A stretch of DNA of 64,000 nt from Opeltia flavorubescens (GCA_000442125.1 KE546984.1:62001-126000), one strand, 5' to 3'. Shown: positions 10,889 through 20,961, counted from the first letter of the stretch. The notes: generated by a model not told the origin, from the letters alone. Numbers and translations: made by a program.

Positions 10889-12687
10889 TCCCTTTTCCTA
10901 TTGAGAAGGGGCAAAGTTTCAATGGTTGCGCGTATTGGAAGAGTAGAGAGTGATACTCGTTTTCTCCTGGTCAGAGATCCTGATCCTCGTTGGCATACAT
11001 GCCTGCTTTAGTCAAGGCGCGAACCACCGATAATGTAGGAAATATGACTAGGAAGCGCGAAGTTGAGCAAGATTTGAGGCTGAGAACGTTGGTGCGGGAG
11101 CGCTGAACCCATGGTATCCAAAGGCTAGTGGTCGCTCGAAAAGGAGCTTTCCGTGAACGAGCTCAAGCTAGTGGAATACGTTGTAATGCTGTATCCAATT
11201 GAAAGAAACCCTGGCCAGTGGGTTGCGAAGGGTTTCAGGATGAAGTTAAACAATCCATACGAGCTCCCCATTACCGGTGCGATGGCCGTGCTTCCCCAGA
11301 ATCGATATTTGTTCAACCTGTAAGGACTTTTCCGGCAAGTCTCCCATCATGTTCATCCCTCGCATGTGCGAACGCCTTCTATTGTTGCTTCATACGAAAT
11401 TACCCAACAGTCAAAGAACGCCAGTATTCGTGGGTGCTGGGGTATGGGGAATTGGACTGTTCGCTGGCTGGCCGCTCCGGGTGAATGCTGGCCACGATTG
11501 TATGTCCCGGGGGTATGCCGTTGTCCCCTTGCTGAATTTAAGCCTTCTCTTTGCAACGATTGAGTACCGCTCGGCGCTGAAGCTGCTTTTGAATACAAAC
11601 GGATCGTCCTGACTAACAGACAAGCCGGGGCTTCATGATGTGCACAATTGATCCCACCAGAAGGCTTCAATCGGATGGCCTGCCCTGTCTCCAAGTTCAA
11701 ATGCTCGGTCATGGTGTTTTCGGCTTCTCAGATCTGCCATGTCGGCCATGATTGCTAGGGCGGGCCGAAAGCGGACCTGGTCTACTACAAGGTGGTGTTG
11801 CAGATGCAGGCGGTAGTCTGTCGTGGATCCCGTAGAGATAGCTCAGGCTCAAAAGAGCATTGTAGACATTGCATCACCGCCGTCTGGGCCCAATGCCGAT
11901 GTATCGTTTCCAAGCCACCTCTTTTGTGGTTTGCATTGCTATGTTTCGATGTAGAACGTCGGGATGAGGTGTAGCCGGCATGGAGGGCTCGTGGGTGCAG
12001 AGGGCGGACTTATGAGGGCTGTAGCAGGCACGTCGACGTCATGAGGCTTGGTTGAGGGATGATTCGGCATAATTGATTGTATTTGTATTGCCGAATTGAT
12101 GGTTCAGGATTCAATGCCGAGTTGTTCAGGATTCAGTGCGTAGATAAGAGGTAATGGACGTGAAAGGTCATAGCTGCATAAGCTAAGCTTTTGATGCCGG
12201 CCGAGCTCATTCTGCAGGTGAAAGTGGCCGACGTGCGTCGTTGTTGTTTTTCTCATGGCGATAGGTGCTGGAGTGCAGGTGAACTAAGAGTGACAGAAGC
12301 AAAGATTGAGATCTGGCCCCCAAGCTGGTCGGAGACTGCATCTCCGATAGCCAAGACTTGCAAGATTGCAGGGTTCCTGCAGGGTCTGTGGGGTATCCCC
12401 TGTGTCGTGACATCATTGAGGTAAGGTTATCTTATCGGTTCGGCCCTACTGCCCAGCCACCTATCACCATCCACGAATGGTGGGAAATTGTCTCAATCAT
12501 GCCGAGAGAGTTTCTCCCCTTCGCTTGACTTTCCCCCAACTCAATTGCTCGCGTGATAGCTTTCGTTTCATGTATATAGTAACTCGATACCTCGTTCTAC
12601 ACACTATTCACATCTTTTAATCTGCCCACCTTTCTAGCCTGCACTGACACTCGATTTCCCCCGTCGCAGCCATCGCAATCGCTCACC
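10889..12687. other. Intergenic stretch upstream of the permease
   Basis: About 1.8 kb with no convincing gene. The proximal part (about 12540-12687) is C/T-rich leader sequence with a TATATAG box near 12574, consistent with a core promoter for the following gene. Confidence 0.45.
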
Positions 12688-14133
12688 ATGTCGGTCGCCT
12701 ATGATTACACCAAGGATTCACCTCAATTGGATGGCGACACCACCCAATGGAAATCGGACATGGAAAAGGGTGCCAAGATGGAACAGTCTCAATCGCCAGA
12801 GCAGCTGGACGAAAAGACAGCCATGCGCCGCGCTTCCATTGCAGAGGGCCAGATGAAGCACAACAAGCTCGGGTGGAAGAGACTGACAATCTGCCTCATC
12901 GTGGAAGCCATTGCGTTGGGATCGCTCAGCGTGCCCAGCGCATTCGCTACCCTGGGCATGGTGGCTGGCGTTATCATGACAGTTGGCATAGGCCTCATTG
13001 CCATCTATACTAGCTACTTGGTTGGTCAGGTTCGACTAAAGCATCCACACGTTCAGCACTACGCAGATGCAGTCGGTTTGATGTGGGGGAAGTTCGGCTA
13101 CGAACTGACGAGCGTCATGTTTGTGCTGTTCCTCGTTCTCCTAACAGGCTCACATGTGTTGACCGGTACTATCGCCTGGGTTCGCATTGTAGACGATACA
13201 GCGATTTGCGCCCTGGTCTGGGGTGTCATCTCCGCCATCCTACTCTACTTCCTCGCACTTCCTCCTACATTCCACGAGTTTGCGATTCTCGGCTACATCG
13301 ACTTCGTCTCGATTCTGGTCGCCATCATGGTTACGATGGTCTCTACTGGAGCGAGTGCCCATAGTTCCGTGGGAGGCTTGTCAGCAGTCACTTGGTCCGC
13401 CTGGCCACCACCAGGTATCACCTTCGCGGACGCCTTCCTCTCAACGACCAACATTTGCTTCGCGTACTCCTTTGCTGTCTGCCAATACAGTTTCATGGCG
13501 GAGATGCACACTCCAAAGGACTACGTAAAATCCATCTGGGCGCTTGGTTTGATGGAGATATTCATCTACACCCTCACCGGAGCCATCATCTACTCCTTCG
13601 TAGGCAAAGACGTTGGCAGCCCAGCAATTCTCTCCGCCCCGCACACTGTCTCGCGAGTCGCATTTGGTATCGCCTTGCCGGTCATCTTCATCTCAGGAAG
13701 CATCAACACCACCGTCGTCGGCAAATACATCATGGGCCGCGTCTTCCCCAACTCAGAAGTCCGCTACGTGCACACCAAAAAGGGCTGGATGATCTGGCTA
13801 GGACTGATCCTAGGGCTCACAATCGTCGCTTGGATCATCGCTGAGGCGATCCCATTCTTCAACGCTCTCCTTGGTCTTATATCAAGCTTGTTCATCAGCG
13901 GTTTCAGCTTCTACTTCCCCGCTCTGTTTTGGTTTTCGATCTTGAAGGAGGGCAAATGGAACGCCACTCGCAAGAACATCATGTTGTCAATCGTGAACGG
14001 CGCCGTTTTGGTCATCGGACTCGTCATCCTAGTTGGAGGCGCATATGCAAGCGTGGAGGATATCCTGAACAGCTACAAGACCGGGAGCGTAGGAAGCTCC
14101 TTTACATGTTCAACCAGCTCTTACGAGGGTTGA
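12688..14133 (+). CDS. mtr: Neutral amino acid permease, AAAP family (MTR-like)
   Basis: An intronless frame of 481 residues with a good start context (CACCATG). It has about 11 hydrophobic segments from residue 70 onward. The first, LTICLIVEAIALGSLSVPSAF, split here as LTICLIVEAIAL and GSLSVPSAF, is the typical first span of the Aa_trans family. Others include the block FAYSFAVCQYSFMAEM and the segments near residues 285-480. Length and order match Neurospora MTR, a plasma membrane proton symporter for neutral aliphatic and aromatic amino acids. The cytosolic N-terminus of about 70 residues is hydrophilic with Ser/Glu-rich stretches, common in permeases controlled by ubiquitin. The family is secure. 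The precise substrate range and orthology to mtr are inferred. Confidence 0.88.
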   Translation: MSVAYDYTKDSPQLDGDTTQWKSDMEKGAKMEQSQSPEQLDEKTAMRRASIAEGQMKHNKLGWKRLTICLIVEAIALGSLSVPSAFATLGMVAGVIMTVGIGLIAIYTSYLVGQVRLKHPHVQHYADAVGLMWGKFGYELTSVMFVLFLVLLTGSHVLTGTIAWVRIVDDTAICALVWGVISAILLYFLALPPTFHEFAILGYIDFVSILVAIMVTMVSTGASAHSSVGGLSAVTWSAWPPPGITFADAFLSTTNICFAYSFAVCQYSFMAEMHTPKDYVKSIWALGLMEIFIYTLTGAIIYSFVGKDVGSPAILSAPHTVSRVAFGIALPVIFISGSINTTVVGKYIMGRVFPNSEVRYVHTKKGWMIWLGLILGLTIVAWIIAEAIPFFNALLGLISSLFISGFSFYFPALFWFSILKEGKWNATRKNIMLSIVNGAVLVIGLVILVGGAYASVEDILNSYKTGSVGSSFTCSTSSYEG

Positions 14134-15926
14134 TGACAGTAAGAAATGCGTTGGTAGTACCACTGATTATAACAACCATTTGGTCTTGATCTTGAGTATC
14201 CCAAATCGATGTATCGAATGACTTGTGTTTCGTTAACGATGCCATCGAATTGTGATACATTGCAGTGCCCTCAGCCAAGCTGAGAAACAAGTAATGTCTA
14301 CAAATCTTACCAATGTAACGAGACCCAGAAATCCATGTCAGAGCCCTCCGTAGCTTGCTTGAGAAAACTGTGTTCTTTCAGCAGTATCGTACAGTAGGCA
14401 TTCGTCAGCCTGCACAATATGTTCGGATTTGATATAATTATCTCAATACCATAATTTCAAGCCGCGTATATTGTGACAAGATGGCCATAACCCTACTTCA
14501 AACCCTGGAAGAAAGCTTGGTAAGCGTTAATACCATGAGATGGGACGTAGCATCCTTGAAACTTATATTTTAAGGAAGTGGAAACACATCCCCCATCTAT
14601 CCCATGCTCAAACCCCTTCATAGACATCAACCCAACCCAAACACGCTCCCCAATCTTCGTAGGATCTTCATCTCAATATTCCCATCAACCGCGGGAGTAT
14701 CCCATCCCGAGCTACACACAGCATACAACTGCCTAGCACAATCAAGTCTTGCCGAGGCTAATCCCTGATTTGAGCACCACAGCCAGGGATGAGAGACGTG
14801 GTTCAGCTCTTTAATCTATATATTGGCTTGGTATCTTACGCTTTGCTCATGGCGATAATGTCGCAAGCTCTGGAATCGCCCCTATACGTATATCATATTG
14901 AGTTGGTATCATTGGCTCACAAATTCCATTGTCCAATGACGTCATTCCATGCCCATTGAATATATCAGCTATACATGTATCAAGCCACGCTCCACTTCGT
15001 CCATACATACACTTCCTAGCGGAATACTCGCCGCAACTTACCCGTACCAATCCCTGCGGCTCCATCGGTACATCCGTTCACATTCTTAGCTATCTCGAAA
15101 CAGGCCCTCACTCATCAACATGAACAGACATCTTCACGCCCTTCTAATCCCCAATGGTTTGTGTCAAGATATCAGCTTTGTCTAGCTATCCAACGATTAC
15201 TTATCAATAAATTGCCCGAAGGTTCTACCATCGAGAGACAATGCTACCGATGATTCTCGGTCCCTTTCTTGAATGAATGCCAAAGCGATGAGTAAGGAAA
15301 AAACAGGGATGTTTCTCACTTGATTAAAGCGAATCGCCTAGAGTAGAAATTCTGGTTGTAAGAGAATAATCTTCGCTGCGAGCATAATATTGTTCCTTGC
15401 ATTGCACTCTGAAGCCGAAGAAAGTCCGAAACGCTAAACGCATTATGGATTTTCTTCTCTTCAAAGTTCTTGCAGTTTTTGTTCAATGTAACGGGGTTTT
15501 GGTTGGTGAAAATTTTCCAGAGTTTGCTTGAAATCCTGCAACAATCATGTGTGGTCAACTTCGTAATGTCAGTAACCTTGATTGGTGAACACTGAAGTTT
15601 TAGATAGACAGAGTTCTTGGGAGATTGGGCTGTGCTACTGACAAACGCATACTGTTCAATACCAATGGTGACTTTGAATGAAATCTCTATGGTAGATGTT
15701 CGGAGTCATTCGCCCTCCATCAACGTCGTCCTTGTGTTTGACTGTTGATTCTTAGTTAGCACCCTCGACAGCATGACCACGAAACATTGTGAAACCTTCT
15801 TGACGTGGAGCATGTATCATATCTCTTTACTCACATTGAGTGAAGCCAACACCCAGACTCTTCTGGAACGGATGGGATGACGGTATCAAGATCGCAAATG
15901 TCTCATCGACATGCCTTCACCATGTG
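14134..15926. other. Intergenic stretch; 3'-flank relic of the tandem array at its right end
   Basis: No gene seen. A 10-base palindrome ATGACGTCAT (full CRE) sits at 14936-14945. At about 15880-15926 the sequence GATCGCAAATGTCTCATC...CCTTCACC matches the 3' flank that follows the first and second charged-protein genes. This suggests that one more unit of the tandem array once lay just to the left. Confidence 0.45.
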
Positions 15927-16044
15927 TACGATCAGTCACGAAAGCCCCATCATAATGACTCCCTCGTGTATGAAATACCATGAATCCAGCGATGAGGAGT
16001 CATACCATATGATTGCGTCACCGAAGGAAAATCGGGTATAAAAG
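15927..16044 (+). promoter_or_regulatory. Shared promoter, copy 1
   Basis: Blocks conserved with two other copies, in order: CGATCAGTCACGAA, ATGACTCCCT (15955-15964), GGAGTCAT (15996-16003, the inverse of ATGACTCC), ATGATTGCGTCACC (16009-16022) and TATAAAAG (16037-16044). TGACTC is the core of the Gcn4/CpcA-type bZIP site, and TTGCGTCA resembles a CRE/C-EBP half-site. Binding is inferred. Confidence 0.65.
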
Positions 16045-16203
16045 TTATGATCTTTCTCTTGAGATTCTTCTTCCTCTTCCACACACATCTCCGAAGTCTT
16101 CAATACTCCACACCTTTCCAAATCCTGCATTTTGTCAAAGCCATCCCACTCACGCACATCATCTACCACTCAGCCCATAGAACAATACAACAAAGCCAAA
16201 GAC

Positions 16204-17049
16204 ATGTCTTCCATCGACATAATTTCAAAATTGAAGGAATCAACGCCGGTCAAAGGACGCATCTGGATCGACAATCGAATCAAACAAGACCGCAACGAAT
16301 TCTATGAGTCCCTGAGACCATTGGCCACAATGGTAGAGATCCGCGAAGAAATGTGGCGCCTCTTCCTCGAGAAGCAAAATAAAGAAAAATCTATCACGAC
16401 CAAGGAACTCGAACAGGAGGAAAAAAAGGCGTCAGAGGGAAATTCCGAAAAACCCAAAGAATTCCATGGGGTAAAGATGAGTATGATCAAGGCAAAACTC
16501 GATTACATTGACAAATCCATGAGCGACAAAGCCCGTAAGAAATTTTTCAAGGAGATGGATGCCAGAAGCGATGAATGGAGCGGGTTGAAGAAGAAGAAGA
16601 AGAGCAGCGATGACGATGACGAGCCCAAGAAAGACCCTGAAGAGATCCGTGAGGAAACGTGGAAGCGTTATCACGCCCATCGGACGGGCAAGACGAGGGA
16701 GATACGAGAATTATGTGCATTAATCCAAAGTGAGGAACTCAAAACGGTGGACGAGGAATACACCTGCAGCAAAGAGGACCAAGAACAGGGCATCAAAAAG
16801 CTGAAGGGCTTCCTCGATGAGCTAATAAAGGAACGCGAATCTATAAAAGAAGAGGATGCCGAAGAGGTGGCGAAGGCTCGTGCGATATTCTTCCAAAGGT
16901 TCGAGGCGGCGGCGAAGCCCTGGGCTGAGGAGACAACACCAGAGCAAAAATGGCAGCGAAATCAAGAGAGGAGGAGGCAGGATGATGTAAGAGGGGATGA
17001 ATCATATTTCAGGACCTTGGCGCAGGAGCTGGGGAGGAATAGCTGGTAG
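16204..17049 (+). CDS. Highly charged coiled-coil protein, tandem array member 1
   Basis: A frame of 281 residues from ATG 16204, about 167 bases after the TATA box. It is very rich in Lys, Glu and Asp and almost wholly helical in appearance. It has two parts. The N-terminal part (residues about 25-125; FYESLRPLATMVEIREEMW ... DKSMSDKARKKFF) matches array member 2. The C-terminal part (about 150-270; IREETWKRYHAHRTG ... YTCSKEDQEQGI ... TPEQKWQRNQERRR) matches array member 3. The REE(M/T)W motif appears in both halves, which suggests an internal duplication. No catalytic motif, signal peptide or membrane span is seen. Function unknown; cytosolic or nuclear by default. Confidence 0.7.
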   Translation: MSSIDIISKLKESTPVKGRIWIDNRIKQDRNEFYESLRPLATMVEIREEMWRLFLEKQNKEKSITTKELEQEEKKASEGNSEKPKEFHGVKMSMIKAKLDYIDKSMSDKARKKFFKEMDARSDEWSGLKKKKKSSDDDDEPKKDPEEIREETWKRYHAHRTGKTREIRELCALIQSEELKTVDEEYTCSKEDQEQGIKKLKGFLDELIKERESIKEEDAEEVAKARAIFFQRFEAAAKPWAEETTPEQKWQRNQERRRQDDVRGDESYFRTLAQELGRNSW

Positions 17050-17270
17050 GCGCGGAAGATTGAGAATAGGTGGAACGGAAGGGGGCGGTCATTGAATTGT
17101 AGGAGTACTTGCTTGCCTTGGATATTTGCGTGCGATCTTGTAATCATACATAGCTTATTGCATGCTCTTTGAAAAAATCCAATCATGTCCAACGCAAATT
17201 CGATGACAATATGAAGATCGCAAATGTCTTATCACGAAGCCCTCACCATCGGACTGGGTTGATTGTGTTC
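17050..17270 (+). repeat. Conserved 3' flank of array unit, copy 1
   Basis: Directly after the stop codon the sequence is shared with the flank of member 2: GGTGGAACGGAAGGGGGC, then GATATTTGCGTGCGATCTTG, CATAGCTTATTGCATGCTCT and, further on, GAAGATCGCAAATGTCTTAT. It probably carries the 3' UTR and polyadenylation region and marks the unit of duplication. Confidence 0.7.
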
Positions 17271-17329
17271 CACCTTCATGGTATGACATATTGGGTTTAT
17301 CCTACTTAAAAATAGTGTGGTGCTCTTTT

Positions 17330-17600
17330 GTGTTATCGAGGGTATCTGAGCTCGTGTATAATCCAACCTAGCCGCTTAACATGCCGTTCGCTTTCGAACC
17401 GCTATTATAAAGTAATTTACCGTTACACATCGTCGCTAGTAATAACCGGTGTCCCTCGGTTAGATAAAACCCTCTAATATCCTCCTCCATCTGTTATGCC
17501 GAACTGCCGTATCATTTGAACTCTTACTATCAAGTATTTAGTTTAGTACGTCTACGAATACGTCTAAATACATCTCTACGAACTTCCGCCTCAGTCTAGC
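17330..17600. other. TA-rich, RIP-like tract between array units
   Basis: Composition changes sharply, with many TA steps and repeated TACGTCTA/TACGAATACG words and no open frame. It interrupts the otherwise repeated spacer between members 1 and 2. It could be a decayed insertion hit by repeat-induced point mutation, but no ends or coding remains are visible. Confidence 0.3.
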
Positions 17601-17775
17601 CCCATTCTATTCTTCTCAATATCCGACGTGCCAGATTCAAGCATCGTATCACGAACCTTCCCCAGCATGCTCATTATAAACATAAAGGCAGTACCATGCG
17701 CCGGACTCTCCATCATAATGTTCAGGATCTCAAATTCCATGTCTTCTGCTAACAAGCTCCGTTTCACCCTCTTAT

Positions 17776-17900
17776 CCATACGATTAGTCACGAAGGCCCT
17801 ATTATGACTCCCTACCTCTTGGAAACAGAAACAACATGATTTTCCAGCCAAGGGGAGTCATAGCTACATGATTGCGTCACCTAGGGAAAGGGTATAAAAG
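17776..17900 (+). promoter_or_regulatory. Shared promoter, copy 2
   Basis: Same block order as copy 1: CGATTAGTCACGAAGGCCCT, ATGACTCCCT with TGACTC at 17805-17810, GGAGTCAT (17854-17861), ATGATTGCGTCACC (17868-17881) and TATAAAAG (17893-17900). The first ATG of the gene lies about 200 bases downstream. Confidence 0.65.
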
Positions 17901-18096
17901 CGCCAATCTTCCTCTTCAGTTTTTTTTGTCTTTTTCTTCTCTACAGAACACCCCATATTCTGTAACCTTTCCAAATCCTGCACCTCATTCCACTCACGGA
18001 CATCATCTTTCGACCATCCCACGATTATTATCCACCAATATCGCTCTCCGAGACAACGTTGAAGTCCGCAAAAACAAGTAATAAAACTAAAAAAAT

Positions 18097-18471
18097 ATGT
18101 CTTCCAGCAGCGGAATTCCAGAAGTTGATGTGCCTAAGCCGGCAGGGGGACGACGTAAACATACACCAGAGGAAGATCACGACTTCTACGAATCTCTCAA
18201 ACCATTGAACGATCTTGTCAAGATCCGTGAAGCGATATGGAAGCGCTTCCTCGAGGACCGAAAGGAAGAGAGATCTGACCAGGCTAAGCTGCTTGAGGAG
18301 GAGGAAAAGTTGAGCGGTTGTAAGGATGACCAGGAGTATCAGATTCAAAGCCTGAAGGACAAGCTTTGCGAAATTGATCGGTCCATGAGCGATGAAGCCC
18401 GCGAGAAATATTTTCTTTACCTTGATGAGAGGAGCAAGCATTGGCCCTGGTTTACACAAGCTCGGGATTAA
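18097..18471 (+). CDS. Highly charged coiled-coil protein, tandem array member 2 (short)
   Basis: A frame of 124 residues that aligns with the N-terminal half of member 1: FYESLKPLNDLVKIREAIW matches FYESLRPLATMVEIREEMW, and DRSMSDEAREKYFLYLDERS matches the DKSMSDKARKKFF block. The C-terminal half found in members 1 and 3 is absent: the frame closes with a short WPWFTQARD tail and the conserved 3' flank follows soon after. It is rich in Lys and Glu, with no signal peptide or membrane span. The conserved promoter and 3' flank argue that it is expressed rather than a relic. Function unknown. Confidence 0.65.
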   Translation: MSSSSGIPEVDVPKPAGGRRKHTPEEDHDFYESLKPLNDLVKIREAIWKRFLEDRKEERSDQAKLLEEEEKLSGCKDDQEYQIQSLKDKLCEIDRSMSDEAREKYFLYLDERSKHWPWFTQARD

Positions 18472-18539
18472 CAGGTCCCGGGAGCGCTTGAGTGGTGACA
18501 ACTGAAGAGGGGTGGTAGGCGAGTGGGGGAGATAGGGAT

Positions 18540-18860
18540 TTGGTGGAATGGAAGGGGGCTGTCACTGGTTTGAAAGAGTGTTTGCTTGTTTCTGATATTT
18601 GCTTGCGATCTTGTAGTCATACAACAGTACATAGCTTATTGCATGCTCTTTAAGTACTTCCAGTCATTTCAGATCCAAATTCGATGACGATATGAAGATC
18701 GTAAATACCTTATCACGAAGCCTTCACCATCCATGCGATCAGTCACGAAATCCCTATCATTATTCCCCCTTCTTTGAAACATCACGAATCCCGCGAATGC
18801 TCATTACGAAGCCTTCACCATCCATACGATCAGTCACGAAGGCCCTATAATGACTCCCTC
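18540..18860 (+). repeat. Conserved 3' flank, copy 2, with a duplicated promoter-distal block
   Basis: The flank repeats GGAAGGGGGC, GCTTGCGATCTTGTAGTCAT, CATAGCTTATTGCATGCTCT and GAAGATCGTAAATACCTTAT. It then holds two copies of a block beginning GAAGCCTTCACCATCCAT and CGATCAGTCACGAA (about 18715-18760 and 18806-18854). The second copy runs into promoter copy 3. Confidence 0.65.
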
Positions 18861-18936
18861 CTCTCTGAAACAGCGTGATACCAGTCAATACGAGTCATAC
18901 CGTATGATTGCGTCACCGAGGGAAAGGGTATAAAAG
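18826..18936 (+). promoter_or_regulatory. Shared promoter, copy 3
   Basis: CGATCAGTCACGAAGGCCCT, then TGACTC (18851-18856), an inverted GAGTCAT (18892-18898), ATGATTGCGTCACC (18904-18917) and TATAAAAG (18929-18936), about 136 bases before the ATG. Order and spacing match copies 1 and 2. Confidence 0.65.
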
Positions 18937-19064
18937 TCCTCAATATTTCCTCTTCAGCTCTCTCCTCTCCATCTTCTCTATCTTCTCCATCCCCCACAAT
19001 ATACAGAAAACAGTCCTTCAACCAAACCCTTCCAAGCATCATCCACTACAACCGCTTAACAAAA

Positions 19065-19763
19065 ATGTCTAACCCTACCGAAGGTACGTTGATGCAGAAG
19101 GCCCGAAGAAACCAGGCCGCTCATCGTCTATCAGAGCTGCGGAAGAAGCAGCACGAAAAAGGTCTCCGCGAAGAAGACTACACAGACGAAGCCAGTATAA
19201 GCTTCCTCAAAATGGTCAGGGAGGACAAGCTGGCGCGAGGAGATTTCATCGAGGATCCTGCCTGGACCGAGGAAGAGAAGGAAAAAGCCCACGAGAAATG
19301 GCACGAGGAATACAAGGCCAAGAAAAATCCACGAAATTTCCGCGAGGAGATGTGGCAGGAATTCAAAACACGCCAAGGGCATGCGAGGGAGGAGCAGATC
19401 ATAGCTCTAGACCATTTAATCTGGAAGGAGAAAGGCAAACTTTCATCTAAGAAGTATCTCTGCAGCAAGGAGGAGCAGGAGAAAGGCCTGGAAAACCTAA
19501 AAAGTCTCTCGGAGGAATTGAAAGTTCAACTTCGCAGATGGAGGGAGGAGGGCTCGGAGAAAGATCGTGAGGTGTTCGATCGGTTGTTTGAGAGCAAGGT
19601 CAAAGCCCCGAAAGTCAAGACTCCGGAGCAGAAATGGCAAAGCTTGGAGCGGCGACGAGAGAAGATGCATTTGAAAGAGGAAGAGGGTTTCTTGGAAGAT
19701 TTTGAGAGTTATAGAAACCCGTACGCTAGTCATGATAGTGATGACAGTGATGATGAGGATTGA
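19065..19763 (+). CDS. Highly charged coiled-coil protein, tandem array member 3
   Basis: A frame of 232 residues. From about residue 85 it aligns with the C-terminal half of member 1: FREEMWQEFKTRQGHARE, then YLCSKEEQEKGLENLK, then TPEQKWQSLERRREK. Its first 80 residues are charged and different from the N-terminal module of members 1 and 2. It ends in an acidic Asp/Ser tail (DSDDSDDED). No membrane span, signal peptide or enzyme motif is seen. Together with members 1 and 2 it shows that the family is built from two modules that occur joined or alone. Function unknown. Confidence 0.7.
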   Translation: MSNPTEGTLMQKARRNQAAHRLSELRKKQHEKGLREEDYTDEASISFLKMVREDKLARGDFIEDPAWTEEEKEKAHEKWHEEYKAKKNPRNFREEMWQEFKTRQGHAREEQIIALDHLIWKEKGKLSSKKYLCSKEEQEKGLENLKSLSEELKVQLRRWREEGSEKDREVFDRLFESKVKAPKVKTPEQKWQSLERRREKMHLKEEEGFLEDFESYRNPYASHDSDDSDDED

Positions 19764-19960
19764 AGGGAGGGGATGGAGGGAGATGGCAGAGTTCAGAATG
19801 AGGTGGGAGTGGGGAGGCGATTACTGGATTGAGATGATGTCTGCTTGTTTCTGATGTTTGCGTGCGATCTTGTAGTCATACATAGCTTGCCTTGTGCTCC
19901 TTGAATAAATCCAGTCATTTCCGATTCATATTCCATGACGATACCGTGAAATTGCAAAGT
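19764..19960 (+). repeat. Conserved 3' flank, copy 3
   Basis: GTTTGCGTGCGATCTTGTAG, CATACATAGCTT and ATCCAGTCATTTC repeat the flanks of members 1 and 2, with more drift than between those two. The match fades by about 19950. Confidence 0.6.
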
Positions 19961-20328
19961 GAGGTGATGACGCAGTAAAAGATGAGAGAAAGGTGGCCGT
20001 CGATGGTTTGCGAGGCGGTGGTAGGATCTTGATCTGCATTCTGTCAGCATGTGCCCACGATCATCGTTATAATCTACGGGTTCTGGTAGGCAATGAGATG
20101 ACGAGTCTCATGGTGAATCCATGACTACGCCATGAAATATAAATGTGACTGATTTGGTAATTAGTGACACTGAAGATGAAGGAGCTTGGAGTCACAGCTT
20201 TTCTCCGGGCGCAAATATAAAGCGAAATATCTTCCAGACTTCTTGTTCCTTAACTTTGAAGCTGTTATCGAACCAAACACCTCTGACCCTCCAAACTTGC
20301 CTCGCACAGCCTCTCGACTCTGATTATC

Positions 20329-20961
20329 ATGGGCTTTTTCCGCTCAAAGAGTACCCGCAAGGGAAGCTCACCGAAGGAGAGTGAAATTCAGGCGGAATAT
20401 GACAAGATACTTGGAGGGGTAGAACCAAAGAAGAGTGAGAATCGGCCGGACTATGACGAGATGCTTGGATTGGCATGTGCTGAATCAGCGATGAGACTTG
20501 CTAGACAGGATGTGGAATTCGCTAAGCATGCGGGGGTACTCAATAGACCCAAGGAAATACTTGATCGTGAAAAGAAGTGGCTTGATGAGGAAGATAAATG
20601 GTTCAGTTACCAAGAGAAAAATCTCTTATGGCGCGAAAAGAAGCTTGAGTGGTCTGAGAAGGACTTGCCCAGGCGTGAGCGGATCCGGCGAATCAGGGTG
20701 AAGATAAATGACTTGAGGAAATGCGCAAATCTGCTGGAGAGGATGAATTTGCAATCAACAGGGGACATAAAGCGAATGGAGGAAGAGATGAAGCGGTTGC
20801 AGATGGAGATCGAGATGGAGAAGGGAACAGAGGGGGTGGGCGAGATGGAGGCGGGATCATATGAGGAATCAGATGAGGTGGACGAGGCGGAGCATGAGTG
20901 CTGGAAGAGTATCCCTGCTGAAGAGTCGAAGGGAGAGATGGATAGCGGGTGCCCTCCTTGA
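20329..20961 (+). CDS. Charged coiled-coil protein next to the array
   Basis: A frame of 210 residues from ATG 20329. It is rich in Lys, Glu and Arg with long helical stretches (residues about 75-175, with DREKKWLDEEDKW and WREKKLEWSEKD), then an acidic tail. The N-terminus MGFFRSKSTRKGSS carries a Gly at position 2, so myristoylation is conceivable. The first region holds two short similar phrases (AEYDKILGG and PDYDEMLGL), a small internal repeat. It does not share the promoter or 3' flank of the three upstream genes, and its sequence is only generally similar to theirs. Function unknown. Confidence 0.6.
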   Translation: MGFFRSKSTRKGSSPKESEIQAEYDKILGGVEPKKSENRPDYDEMLGLACAESAMRLARQDVEFAKHAGVLNRPKEILDREKKWLDEEDKWFSYQEKNLLWREKKLEWSEKDLPRRERIRRIRVKINDLRKCANLLERMNLQSTGDIKRMEEEMKRLQMEIEMEKGTEGVGEMEAGSYEESDEVDEAEHECWKSIPAEESKGEMDSGCPP

